NCBI GenBank assembly: GCA_013817655.1
Contig: JACDCJ010000022.1
Span: forward strand, 1-14,197
Source of the DNA: Actinosomnolentus pattersoniae (SeqCode)
GTDB lineage: Bacteria; Actinomycetota; UBA4738
Reading direction: 5' to 3'
DNA length: 14,197 nt
Shown here: in pieces, positions 1-6,555 of the stretch
How the letters are laid out: every line of letters begins with the position of its first letter
Position numbering within the stretch: position 1 is the stretch's first letter
Notes under the pieces: model-generated
Seen by the model: only the letters and a program-made list of their open reading frames with translations
The model's database searches: none
What the model was told of the DNA's origin: nothing
Position numbers and translations under genes: made by a program

Positions 1-426
1 CGCCACCGAGGGTGCTTCGACCGCGGGCGCTTCCCCAGCGGTTCCGTTCGATGCATTCGTCCGTGAACGCGATCGGCCTCGACCGCCACGCCGGCGCCGG
101 CGGCGCGGGGCGGCCGTACCGTCCGAATCATCGGCTCGTTCTCCGGCACTCGTCGAGCCGGGCTCGTCGGGAACCGCGTCCGCTTCGCCGTTCCCGGCGC
201 TTTCGAGGACGGCGGTCGGCGCCCGCCCCCGAGTTCTTGCCTGTACGACATCGGTGGCGGCGCCGGAAGGAGCGCCAGCCTCCCCGGTACGACGGCTCCG
301 GCCACGTCCACCTCGCCGCCGGCGTCGCCGGGGGGTCGCCCCGGCTGCCCCTCCATCCAAGCCCGGAGTGTCGCCACCCTCGAGCTCCACGAGCTCTTCG
401 GAGCCCGTCCTCGTCTCCTCGATCAC
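1..426 (-). CDS. Partial N-terminus of a ribonuclease E/G-type protein (arginine-rich extension)
   Basis: The minus strand is open from the window edge to a GTG at 426 and gives 142 residues with no stop. An in-frame TAG lies 15 bases upstream of the GTG, and a purine-rich ribosome binding site (GGAAGGGA) ends about 5 bases before it, so the start is well bounded. The translation is acidic and low in complexity, with two copies of PRRRRRRGGRGRSR (residues 32-45 and 107-120) separated by an Ala/Gly/Glu/Asp-rich linker. Such arginine-rich RNA-binding extensions are known in actinobacterial RNase E/G, and in many actinobacteria an rne/rng gene lies downstream of the mre/rodA genes. The catalytic S1 and DNase I-like domains would lie outside the window, so the identity is inferred from the extension and gene order only. 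An N-terminally extended Rho factor or another RNA-binding protein is the main alternative. That the frame codes is fairly certain. Confidence 0.6.
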   Translation of the reverse strand, partial: MIEETRTGSEELVELEGGDTPGLDGGAAGATPRRRRRRGGRGRSRRTGEAGAPSGAATDVVQARTRGRAPTAVLESAGNGEADAVPDEPGSTSAGERADDSDGTAAPRRRRRRGGRGRSRSRTNASNGTAGEAPAVEAPSVA

Positions 427-731
427 GCTAATCCCTTCCTTCTAGGACCGCGTTCGCCGGAAGCTCCGGACGTCGGAGGGTGGGAGAGGAACGAAACGAG
501 CGGGATCAACCGATCGGCTGATCGAGACAGGTCACGTCACGGTCGGGTCGACCCGAATCGGGGCGACAACCCGCGTCGAAATGCACGGGAACACCTTCCA
601 CCCTCGCGTCCGGCTGGCGGCGCTCCAAGACCCATCTCGGCTGAGACGGCGGGCGCCTGGCCCGGCCACGCGGTACACGTTGCTCTCAGAATAACAAGAA
701 AGCGCCGTCGAATGTTCCGATCGAGCGACGC
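427..731. other. Intergenic region between rodA and the RNase E/G-like gene
   Basis: No convincing gene is visible in these 305 bases on either strand. Three things can be seen. A T-rich stretch in minus-strand sense follows the rodA stop (690-701) behind a weak hairpin. A short hairpin has CGATC at 511-515 and GATCG at 520-524 with a four-base loop. A 14-base perfect palindrome lies at 543-556. On the minus strand I found no hexamer pair resembling a sigma-70 promoter, so transcription of the downstream gene either reads through from rodA or uses a promoter I cannot recognise. If the downstream gene is RNase E, a long 5' leader would be in line with known leader-based autoregulation of rne in enterobacteria, but nothing here proves it. 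Confidence 0.5.
543..556. repeat. 14-base perfect palindrome TCGGGTCGACCCGA
   Basis: The sequence TCGGGTCGACCCGA equals its own reverse complement over all 14 bases and does not extend further on either side. It lies in the gap between rodA and the RNase E/G-like gene, about 117 bases upstream of the latter's GTG. It could be a dimeric repressor operator or the base of an RNA hairpin. It has no T-tract and so is not an intrinsic terminator. In GC-rich DNA a palindrome of this length may arise by chance. Confidence 0.3.
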
Positions 732-732
732 C
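690..732 (-). terminator. Weak terminator-like hairpin after rodA
   Basis: Read on the minus strand, GGCGTCG overlapping the rodA stop codon can pair with CGACGGCGC about 15 bases downstream. The stem has about five base pairs, then a bulge. It is followed by the unusually T-rich stretch TTTCTTGTTATT. The stem is short and bulged, so termination would be partial at best. The T-run stands out because the surrounding DNA is very GC-rich. Confidence 0.3.
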
Positions 733-1877
733 TAGACGAATCGCCTCCGATGGATGCTCTGGAGAAGCCCGATCCCGAGGAGGTCCGCGATCAGGGCGCT
801 CCCACCGTAGGAGACGAAGGGCAGCGGGATTCCGGTGATCGGCATGATGCCGATCGTCATGCCGACGTTGATGCAGAGCTGGATCGCCAGGAAGGCGGCG
901 ATTCCAGTGGCTACGAATGTTCCGAAGGGGTCCAGCGCCATCTGGGCGATCCGGAGTGCTCGCCAAAGAACCAGCGCGTACAGCGCCAGGAGCCCGATCG
1001 CACCGATGAATCCCAGCTCCTCACCCACCACGGTGAAGATGAAGTCCGTGTGTTGCTCGGGCACGAAGTCGAGGCTCGTCTGAGTCCCCTGGAGGTATCC
1101 GCGACCCGTCACGCCGCCCGCCCCGATGGCGATCTCGGCCTGGTCCCGGTTGTAGCGAGACTGCTCCGCCCCGGCCGTCGGGTCGATGAAACTCCTCAGC
1201 CGCTCGATCTGGTAGTCCTCGATGATGTTGAGCTGGAAGGCTCCGAAGATCCCGACTGAGGCCACGACCGCGAGCACCGCCAGGTGCTTCGCCTTCGCGC
1301 CGGCGACGACCAGCATGGCGACGAGCACGAAGGCCAGGATGATGCTCGTGCCGATGTCGGGCTGGATGAAGACCAGGATCGTCGGAATGGCCGCGAGGAT
1401 CGTCGCTCGAACGACGTGGCGCAGCAGGAGATCCCCTTTGATCTCGGAAAGGAACGCGGCCAGCATCGCTACGATCGCCAGTCGGCTGAACAGCGAGGGG
1501 CTGAGCTGGAAGGAGCCGACCTGGAACCAGCGCTGAGCGCCCTTGACGCTCGTGCCGAGCGGCGTTTGGACGAGCGCGAGCAGTACCACGGCGAGGGCAT
1601 ACGCGAACCCGGCGTAGAGCTTGACCAACCGGTAGTCCATGAGGGCGGTGACCACGAGGCCGATTAGGCCGATGGTGAGGAACAGGATCTGCCGCTTGAG
1701 GTATGTCCCGGGATCCTGCTCGAGCGAGATCAGGCTCTGGTTCGTCGCCGAGTAGACCATCATCAGCCCGTACCCGCAGAGAGCGATCGTCGCCCCGAGC
1801 AGCGTCGCGTCGAGATGGCGCACGGAAGACTGCTCTGCGGCGAGCAGCCGGCCCCGGGTGGGGAGAGGCAGATCCAT
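732..1877 (-). CDS. rodA: RodA, SEDS peptidoglycan glycosyltransferase
   Basis: This polytopic inner-membrane enzyme of the SEDS family polymerises lipid II into glycan strands for lateral wall growth, working with the PBP2 transpeptidase. The 381-residue length is normal for RodA. Hydrophobic segments run along the whole chain, starting near residue 25. The diagnostic motifs are present: KGAQRWFQVG (112-121), the conserved extracellular PEQHTDF (273-279, with the essential-type Asp278), GEELGF (285-290), and FVSYGGSALIADLLGIGLL (354-372). The ATG at 1877 lies 13 bases after the mrdA stop. Its ribosome binding site is weak, which suggests translational coupling to mrdA. FtsW is the alternative SEDS member, but the mre/mrdA context makes RodA far more likely. 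It is the last elongasome gene of the operon. Confidence 0.96.
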   Translation of the reverse strand: MDLPLPTRGRLLAAEQSSVRHLDATLLGATIALCGYGLMMVYSATNQSLISLEQDPGTYLKRQILFLTIGLIGLVVTALMDYRLVKLYAGFAYALAVVLLALVQTPLGTSVKGAQRWFQVGSFQLSPSLFSRLAIVAMLAAFLSEIKGDLLLRHVVRATILAAIPTILVFIQPDIGTSIILAFVLVAMLVVAGAKAKHLAVLAVVASVGIFGAFQLNIIEDYQIERLRSFIDPTAGAEQSRYNRDQAEIAIGAGGVTGRGYLQGTQTSLDFVPEQHTDFIFTVVGEELGFIGAIGLLALYALVLWRALRIAQMALDPFGTFVATGIAAFLAIQLCINVGMTIGIMPITGIPLPFVSYGGSALIADLLGIGLLQSIHRRRFV

Positions 1878-1890
1878 CAGGCGCGATCCA

Positions 1891-3822
1891 TCAGTCGGTG
1901 ACTCCCCCGGCCTCGAGCGTCTTCGCCGGCTGCAACCCGAAAAGGCCCTCGAGGATCCTACGGACCAGCGGCGCGGCCGTCGTCGACCCGTGCCCTCCCT
2001 GCTCGATCAGCCCGACCACCACGTACCGCGGGTCGTCGGCCGGCGCCATGGCCGCGAACCAGGAGTAGTCCTGCTTCGGAGGCACCTCGGCGGTGCCCGT
2101 CTTGCCGGCAACCGGGATTCGGTCCAGCGGAAACCCCAGAAAGGCCTCGTCGGCGGTGCCACTCTCGGTCACTCCTCGGAGCGAGTCCCGAAGGTAGGCG
2201 ACCTGGCGCTCGGAAATGGGCAACTTCCCGATCGCTTCCGGCGCGATGCGGCGAACCAGCGTGCCGTCGGGGCGCTCGAGGCGAAGGCCGACGTGCGGCT
2301 CGTAGATCGTGCCCCCGTTCGCGATCGCGGAGTAGGCCACGGCCATTTGCAGGGGGGTAACCAGCGAGAAGCCCTGACCGATCGCCATGTTCACGTTGTC
2401 GCCCGGGAGCCAGAGCGACAGCGCATCGCCGTAGATATCCCGGTTGTTCTCGATGAGGTCGAACTTGTACGCGCGCGTTGGGATGCGCCCGGCCGACTCG
2501 CCCGGCAGGTCGATCCCGCTGACCCTGCCGAATCCCATCTGTCCGAGATCCTGCTGCATGATCTCCGACTGCTTGCCCGATCTCACGTACCGCACGTAGT
2601 ACTCGTAGCCGAACTGGTAGTAGACGGTGTCGCAGGAGATGGCCAGCGAATGCGCCAGCGTGATGAACCCCCGGTTCACGGGCTCCCAGTTGTTGAAGAC
2701 CGTCCCCGACTCGTCCTTCGGCACGACGAACTCCCCCGGACAGTCGTAGAGCCCGTCCAGCGTCGCCATCTTGCGCTTCAAAGCGCCCGCGGCGACGAAC
2801 GGCTTGAAAGTCGACCCGGCCGGGTACTTGCCCTGGATGACGCGATTCAACTGGGGGAAGTTGTTCGCCTCGTCCTCGAGCGGAGCCCTCTCCGCGGCTG
2901 TGAGCCCGCCGAGGAACAATGAGGGCTCGTAGGTGGGAAACGACGCCATGGCGAGGATCTGCCCGTTCCGCGGATCCATCACGACGGCCGCCCCGCCCGT
3001 GGCCTTGAACGGGATCTCGGTGTTCTCGTCGATGGTGCGTCGCCCGAGCTGGATGCCGAGCGTAAGGCTGCGCTCGGTGAGCTTCTGGATCTCGGTGTCG
3101 ATGGCGAGCACCAGGTTCGCGCCCGGCTCCGCCGGCTTCGGGCCTCCGAAGTCCCTGTCCAGGACGTCTCCCTGCGCGTTCACCTGGATGGCCCGTTGGC
3201 CTCGGGCCCCATACAGGAGGCGCTCGTACGTCGCCTCGACGCCGGCCTTGCCCACGATCTCGTCACCGAGGTAGCCCACGGGGCCGAGCGCGTCCAGCTG
3301 TTCCTCCGAGATCTCACCGACATAGCCGAGGACATGGGCGGCGAGAGACCCCCCGGGGTAGTCGCGAACCGAGGAGAGCTCGTAGTCGACGCCGGGGAAG
3401 TCGCGTTCGTGCTCCCGCAGATAGAAGATGGTCTCCTCGGGGACATCCTCCGCCACTGGGACGGGCTGGTATGGCCCGTATCGAGGGCTGTTAACCCGTT
3501 CCACCAGGTCGTCGATGTCGACGTCGAGCAGCTCCGAGAGGCGAAGGAGGACCTCCTCGCCGCCCCCCCTCATCGCCAGACGGTCCACCGTGACGACGGA
3601 GGACGGCCGATTGCCCACCAGGACGTTGCCGTCCCGGTCGAGGATCAGGCCGCGAACGGGCTGGATCGGCACGAGGCGGACCTGGTTCTGGTTCGCGAGC
3701 TCTGAGAACTGCTCGGAGGCGAGGACCTGCAGGAACCAGAGCCTCGTGGTGATCCCGGCGAAGATCAGGACGAAGAGCGTGGCGAGGATCTTCAGCCGCA
3801 GCCGAGTTCTCGGCTCCGTCAT
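1891..3822 (-). CDS. mrdA: Penicillin-binding protein 2 (elongation transpeptidase)
   Basis: This class B penicillin-binding protein crosslinks peptidoglycan during rod elongation as the partner of RodA. The chosen start (ATG at 3822) has GGGAG about 7 bases upstream and gives 643 residues. The frame stays open upstream to 3915, but that start would run into mreD and lacks support. A single membrane anchor spans residues 11-28. A dimerisation/pedestal domain follows, with RGLILDRDGNVL at 57-68. The C-terminal transpeptidase domain holds all three active-site motifs: STFK with the acyl-enzyme Ser337 (337-340), SCD in the SxN position (396-398) and KTGTAE (574-579). The third residue of the SxN motif is Asp rather than Asn, which as far as I recall is common in PBP2-type enzymes. 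A 49-base gap separates it from mreD. Confidence 0.96.
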   Translation of the reverse strand: MTEPRTRLRLKILATLFVLIFAGITTRLWFLQVLASEQFSELANQNQVRLVPIQPVRGLILDRDGNVLVGNRPSSVVTVDRLAMRGGGEEVLLRLSELLDVDIDDLVERVNSPRYGPYQPVPVAEDVPEETIFYLREHERDFPGVDYELSSVRDYPGGSLAAHVLGYVGEISEEQLDALGPVGYLGDEIVGKAGVEATYERLLYGARGQRAIQVNAQGDVLDRDFGGPKPAEPGANLVLAIDTEIQKLTERSLTLGIQLGRRTIDENTEIPFKATGGAAVVMDPRNGQILAMASFPTYEPSLFLGGLTAAERAPLEDEANNFPQLNRVIQGKYPAGSTFKPFVAAGALKRKMATLDGLYDCPGEFVVPKDESGTVFNNWEPVNRGFITLAHSLAISCDTVYYQFGYEYYVRYVRSGKQSEIMQQDLGQMGFGRVSGIDLPGESAGRIPTRAYKFDLIENNRDIYGDALSLWLPGDNVNMAIGQGFSLVTPLQMAVAYSAIANGGTIYEPHVGLRLERPDGTLVRRIAPEAIGKLPISERQVAYLRDSLRGVTESGTADEAFLGFPLDRIPVAGKTGTAEVPPKQDYSWFAAMAPADDPRYVVVGLIEQGGHGSTTAAPLVRRILEGLFGLQPAKTLEAGGVTD

Positions 3823-3871
3823 GGAACGTCTCCCAAACGACGCGGGGACGACACGCTTGCGCGGCGGTCCC

Positions 3872-4378
3872 CTACCATCGGAACACCTTCGTGACACGGG
3901 AGGACTCCGCGACACGCCGGATGACCGGGAACAGGAAAGGGGTAAGCACGGCGTTGTAAAGGGCCGTCAGCAGGGCCACCCGGAGGAGGTAGAAGCCGCT
4001 CACGTCGAGCTGGTTCAGCAGGAACATGACGATGCCCTGGAAGAGGACGCCAGCAAGGGTCGCGGCTCCCACCAGGACCACGGGCAGCAGCGGGCTCGGA
4101 GTGACGATGTACTGGCGGAGCATGCCGACGCCGTAGCCGAGCAGCGTGAGGGTGAGCGCGGTGATCCCCTTTGGCTCGTTCAAAAGGAAGTCCTGTGCCA
4201 TGCCGCCGACGAAGCCGGCAAGCGCCCCCGAGGAAGGTCCCTCCAGGAGGGCGAGCACGACCGTCGCAAGATACACGAGCTCGGGCTTCGCCCCGCCTAG
4301 CTCGATCTGCGAGAAGACCGTCGATTGCAGGACGAGCGCCGTCAGAACGACGACCGTCCACGAGAGGATCCGGCGCAT
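3872..4378 (-). CDS. mreD: MreD, rod-shape-determining membrane protein
   Basis: This small integral membrane protein of the elongasome links MreC and MreB to the wall-synthesis enzymes. Its 168 residues form about five hydrophobic segments (roughly 5-22, 36-62, 70-88, 94-118 and 130-153), with a short basic C-terminus ending RRVAESSRVTKVFRW. Sequence identity in MreD is always low, so the call rests on size, hydrophobicity and position between mreC and mrdA. The ATG at 4378 has no clear ribosome binding site. Instead it is directly preceded by a GGGCCC inverted repeat (4379-4384 and 4395-4400), so initiation may depend on ribosomes arriving from mreC. Confidence 0.9.
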   Translation of the reverse strand: MRRILSWTVVVLTALVLQSTVFSQIELGGAKPELVYLATVVLALLEGPSSGALAGFVGGMAQDFLLNEPKGITALTLTLLGYGVGMLRQYIVTPSPLLPVVLVGAATLAGVLFQGIVMFLLNQLDVSGFYLLRVALLTALYNAVLTPFLFPVIRRVAESSRVTKVFRW

Positions 4379-4400
4379 GGGCCCAGTCTATCGAGGGCCC
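4379..4400 (-). promoter_or_regulatory. GGGCCC inverted repeat abutting the mreD start codon
   Basis: Two GGGCCC hexamers flank a 10-base loop, and the downstream arm touches the mreD ATG. In mRNA this forms a six-pair all-GC stem exactly where a ribosome binding site would be, and no Shine-Dalgarno sequence is visible. It could limit mreD translation or make it dependent on translation of mreC. No T-tract follows, so it is not an intrinsic terminator. Confidence 0.35.
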
Positions 4401-4429
4401 CAGCCCGGCCCGCCCTGCTTCGCGGACGC

Positions 4430-5275
4430 TCACGGCCCAGGGATGGCACGGTGGTTGGTGACCACCAGCACGATGTCGAGCGAGGAGAAGTCGACCGCGG
4501 GGCGGACGGTAACGACCTTGCTCACCCCGCCCGATCCGCCGGTGACATGGGACACGCTCCCGATCACGATGCGCGGCGGGTACAGGCCCCCCTGATATCC
4601 GGAGGTCACAACCCGCTCGTCCGGATTCACCTCGGTCTCGTCGTCCACCAGGTCCATGGTGAGGTCCCGGAGGTCCGTGTCGCCGAGCACGAGACCGGTC
4701 TCCCCGGAGCCGACCAGCCGCCCCGCAACCGCGGACTCCGGGTCGATGATGAGCTCGACGGTGGCCGCTCTGCCGGAGACGCGGACCACGTGGCCGACGA
4801 GGCCCTCGCCCGTGACGACCGGCATGTCGACCTCCACGCCATCGGACGATCCTCGATCGATCGTGACCGTCCACTCGAAGTTGCTCACGCTCTCGCCGAT
4901 CACGATCGCAGGCACGCCCTCAAGGCCGAGCTGATCCCGCAGGCCGATCAGCGCGAGGAGCTTCTCGTTCTCCCTCTGGATCGAGACGCCCTCGACGTTC
5001 TCCGAACGCAGCCTCTCGACCTCCTCGCGAAGCGCATCGTTCTCACCCTTCAGCGAACCCACGTGGACCAGCCCGGTGAAGAAGTCCCCGACTGGTCGAA
5101 AGACCCGAGAGACGGCAGCCTGCAGCGGCGCAAGGGTGGCCAGCGCTCCCCGGCCCGCCGCCGCGAAGGGGCCTTCCTCGCCGCCCCGAAAATCAACCGT
5201 GATCGTCATGAGGCTCAACATCACGAGGCTCACTACGAGCAGGCGAGTGCTGCGGGTGCGCCGGTACAGCACCAT
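4430..5275 (-). CDS. mreC: MreC, rod-shape-determining protein
   Basis: MreC is a bitopic membrane protein whose extracytoplasmic part forms filaments and activates PBP2/RodA. The 281-residue sequence has the expected order. A basic N-terminus and one membrane segment come first (about 11-28). A coiled coil follows (about 72-110, LKGENDALREEVERLR then QRENEKLLALIGLR). The two-lobed beta domain covers about residues 120-278 and includes GLVGHVVRVSGRAATVELIIDP in pieces around 158-179, the TSGYQGGLYPP segment (224-234), and a final VRPAVDFSSLDIVLVV. The ATG at 5275 is 9 bases after the mreB stop, with only a weak GGG upstream, so it is probably coupled to mreB. Length and architecture are ordinary for the family. 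Confidence 0.95.
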   Translation of the reverse strand: MVLYRRTRSTRLLVVSLVMLSLMTITVDFRGGEEGPFAAAGRGALATLAPLQAAVSRVFRPVGDFFTGLVHVGSLKGENDALREEVERLRSENVEGVSIQRENEKLLALIGLRDQLGLEGVPAIVIGESVSNFEWTVTIDRGSSDGVEVDMPVVTGEGLVGHVVRVSGRAATVELIIDPESAVAGRLVGSGETGLVLGDTDLRDLTMDLVDDETEVNPDERVVTSGYQGGLYPPRIVIGSVSHVTGGSGGVSKVVTVRPAVDFSSLDIVLVVTNHRAIPGP

Positions 5276-5284
5276 GGGGGGACC

Positions 5285-6364
5285 CTATCGTCTGGTGGAG
5301 GAGGTCAGCACCCGCTTCAGGACTTCGAACTCCTCCAGGCACTTACCGGAACCGATGGCGACACAGAACAGAGGTTCGTCGGCCAGATGGATGGGCATCC
5401 CGGTCTCGTGCTTCAGTCGCTCGTCGAGGCCCTTCAACAGGGCGCCTCCGCCGGTAAGCACGATCCCTTTGTCCATGACGTCGGCAGCGAGCTCGGGCGG
5501 ACAGCGGTCGAGGGTGTTCTTCACCGCGTCGATGATGGCGTTCACCGGTTCTTCGATGGCCTTGCGTATCTCCTCGGACGTTACGTGGATCGTCTTCGGC
5601 AGGCCGCTCACCAGGTCCCGACCCTTGATCTCCGCGATCATGTCGTCGGCCGTGGGGAAGGCCGACCCGATGGCGAGCTTGATGGCTTCGGCGGTCCGCT
5701 CGCCGAGAGCGAGCGAGTACTCCTTCTTGACGTGCTGGATGATGGCTTCGTCGAGCTCGTCGCCGCCCACCCGTACCGAGCTGGAACAGACCACGCCGCC
5801 CAGGGATATGACGGCCACCTCCGTGGTTCCTCCGCCGATGTCCACGACCATGTTGCCGGTGGGCTCGTGGATGGGAAGCCCCGCCCCGATCGCCGCGGCC
5901 ATCGGCTCCTCGATGATGAACGCGGAGCGTGCGCCGGCGGAGATCGTCGCCTCCTCCACCGCACGCTGCTCGACCCCCGTGATGCCGCTCGGCACGCACA
6001 CGACGACGCGTGGCTTCGCCATGAACCGCCGATGATGCACTTTCTGGATGAAGTAGCGAAGCATCTTCTCGGTGATGTCGAAGTCCGCTATGACGCCGTC
6101 CTTCAGAGGACGGACGGCGCGGATGTGTGAGGGCGTGCGCCCGATCATCCGCTTCGCCTCCGCCCCCACCGTCAGGATGGCGCCATTGAGGGTGTTGATC
6201 GCGACGACGCTCGGCTCGTTGAGCACGATGCCGCGTCCGCGCACGTACACCAGGGTATTGGCGGTGCCGAGGTCGACTGCCATGTCCCGGCCAAGAAATC
6301 CCGTGAAACCTTCGGCTTTCGGTGGGGATTTCTGGGCGCCGTCCGAGAGCCAACCCCTCTGCAT
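5285..6364 (-). CDS. mreB: MreB, actin-like rod-shape cytoskeletal protein
   Basis: MreB is a bacterial actin that polymerises on the inner membrane face and orients the elongation machinery. ATG at 6364 gives 359 residues. The frame can be extended to a TTG at 6400, but the ATG has AAAGGTG just upstream. Nucleotide-binding motifs are DLGTANT (31-37, phosphate 1), VPSGITGVEQRA (124-135), DIGGGTTE (175-182, phosphate 2) and GIVLTGGGALL (300-310, adenosine). The core is very close to actinobacterial MreB (GRDMAVDLGTANTLVYVRGR). Compared with family members starting just before GRDMAVD, there is a roughly 20-residue polar N-terminal extension with no internal alternative start codon, which is unusual. 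It is the first gene of the minus-strand operon and diverges from fabD. Confidence 0.97.
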   Translation of the reverse strand: MQRGWLSDGAQKSPPKAEGFTGFLGRDMAVDLGTANTLVYVRGRGIVLNEPSVVAINTLNGAILTVGAEAKRMIGRTPSHIRAVRPLKDGVIADFDITEKMLRYFIQKVHHRRFMAKPRVVVCVPSGITGVEQRAVEEATISAGARSAFIIEEPMAAAIGAGLPIHEPTGNMVVDIGGGTTEVAVISLGGVVCSSSVRVGGDELDEAIIQHVKKEYSLALGERTAEAIKLAIGSAFPTADDMIAEIKGRDLVSGLPKTIHVTSEEIRKAIEEPVNAIIDAVKNTLDRCPPELAADVMDKGIVLTGGGALLKGLDERLKHETGMPIHLADEPLFCVAIGSGKCLEEFEVLKRVLTSSTRR

Positions 6365-6555
6365 CCGCACCTTTCTACAGCAGCAGTTGAAGAGTGGCAA
6401 CCTGCGGTCCGCTTGAATGTCACTGTTCCAGCGGGCCAGGATGTAACCGATGACAGCCGTTGGGGGTCTAGGGAGGACGTGACTGCCGAGGGCGCACGCG
6501 CGTCCGGCCGGGGCCGGATGGCGCGCTTCCGCGTACCCGTCATGGGGACGGTGCT
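6365..6555. other. Divergent intergenic region between mreB and fabD
   Basis: This 191-base region separates the rod operon (minus) from the fatty-acid operon (plus) and must hold promoters for both. On the minus side the candidate at 6372-6400 is visible. On the plus side I found no good hexamer pair. Other features are an inverted repeat CCGGCC-GG-GGCCGG (6504-6517) and a 28-codon reading frame from GTG 6479 to TAG 6565. That frame follows GGGAGG very closely and its stop falls inside fabD. No other gene is supported. Confidence 0.5.
6372..6400 (-). promoter_or_regulatory. Candidate mreB promoter, possibly giving a leaderless mRNA
   Basis: On the minus strand TTGCCA (6400-6395) matches the -35 consensus at 5 of 6 positions. 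It is followed after exactly 17 bases by TAGAAA (6377-6372), 4 of 6 for the -10. Seven bases later comes the mreB ATG, so transcription would begin at or next to the start codon. The same bases (AAAGGTG) also read as a Shine-Dalgarno sequence, so the alternative is an upstream promoter with ordinary ribosome binding. Confidence 0.35.

Noticed and set aside
12..431. Plus-strand 139-codon frame at the left edge
   Set aside because: It is antisense to the better supported minus-strand gene, which has a bounded start, a ribosome binding site and repeated RG motifs.
1858..2922. Plus-strand 354-codon frame opposite mrdA
   Set aside because: It is antisense to the conserved transpeptidase domain and shows no recognisable family features.
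3823..3915. Upstream start for PBP2 at 3915
   Set aside because: It would add 31 arginine-rich residues overlapping mreD. The ATG at 3822 has a good ribosome binding site and puts the membrane anchor at the normal place.
4325..6130. Plus-strand open frame of 601 codons opposite mreC and mreB
   Set aside because: It lies antisense to two unmistakable genes, and its product is a charged low-information sequence with no motifs. Long antisense frames are expected in DNA this rich in G and C.
6365..6400. TTG start for mreB at 6400
   Set aside because: It adds MPLFNCCCRKVR without family similarity and overlaps a promoter-like -35 hexamer. The ATG at 6364 has AAAGGTG in place.
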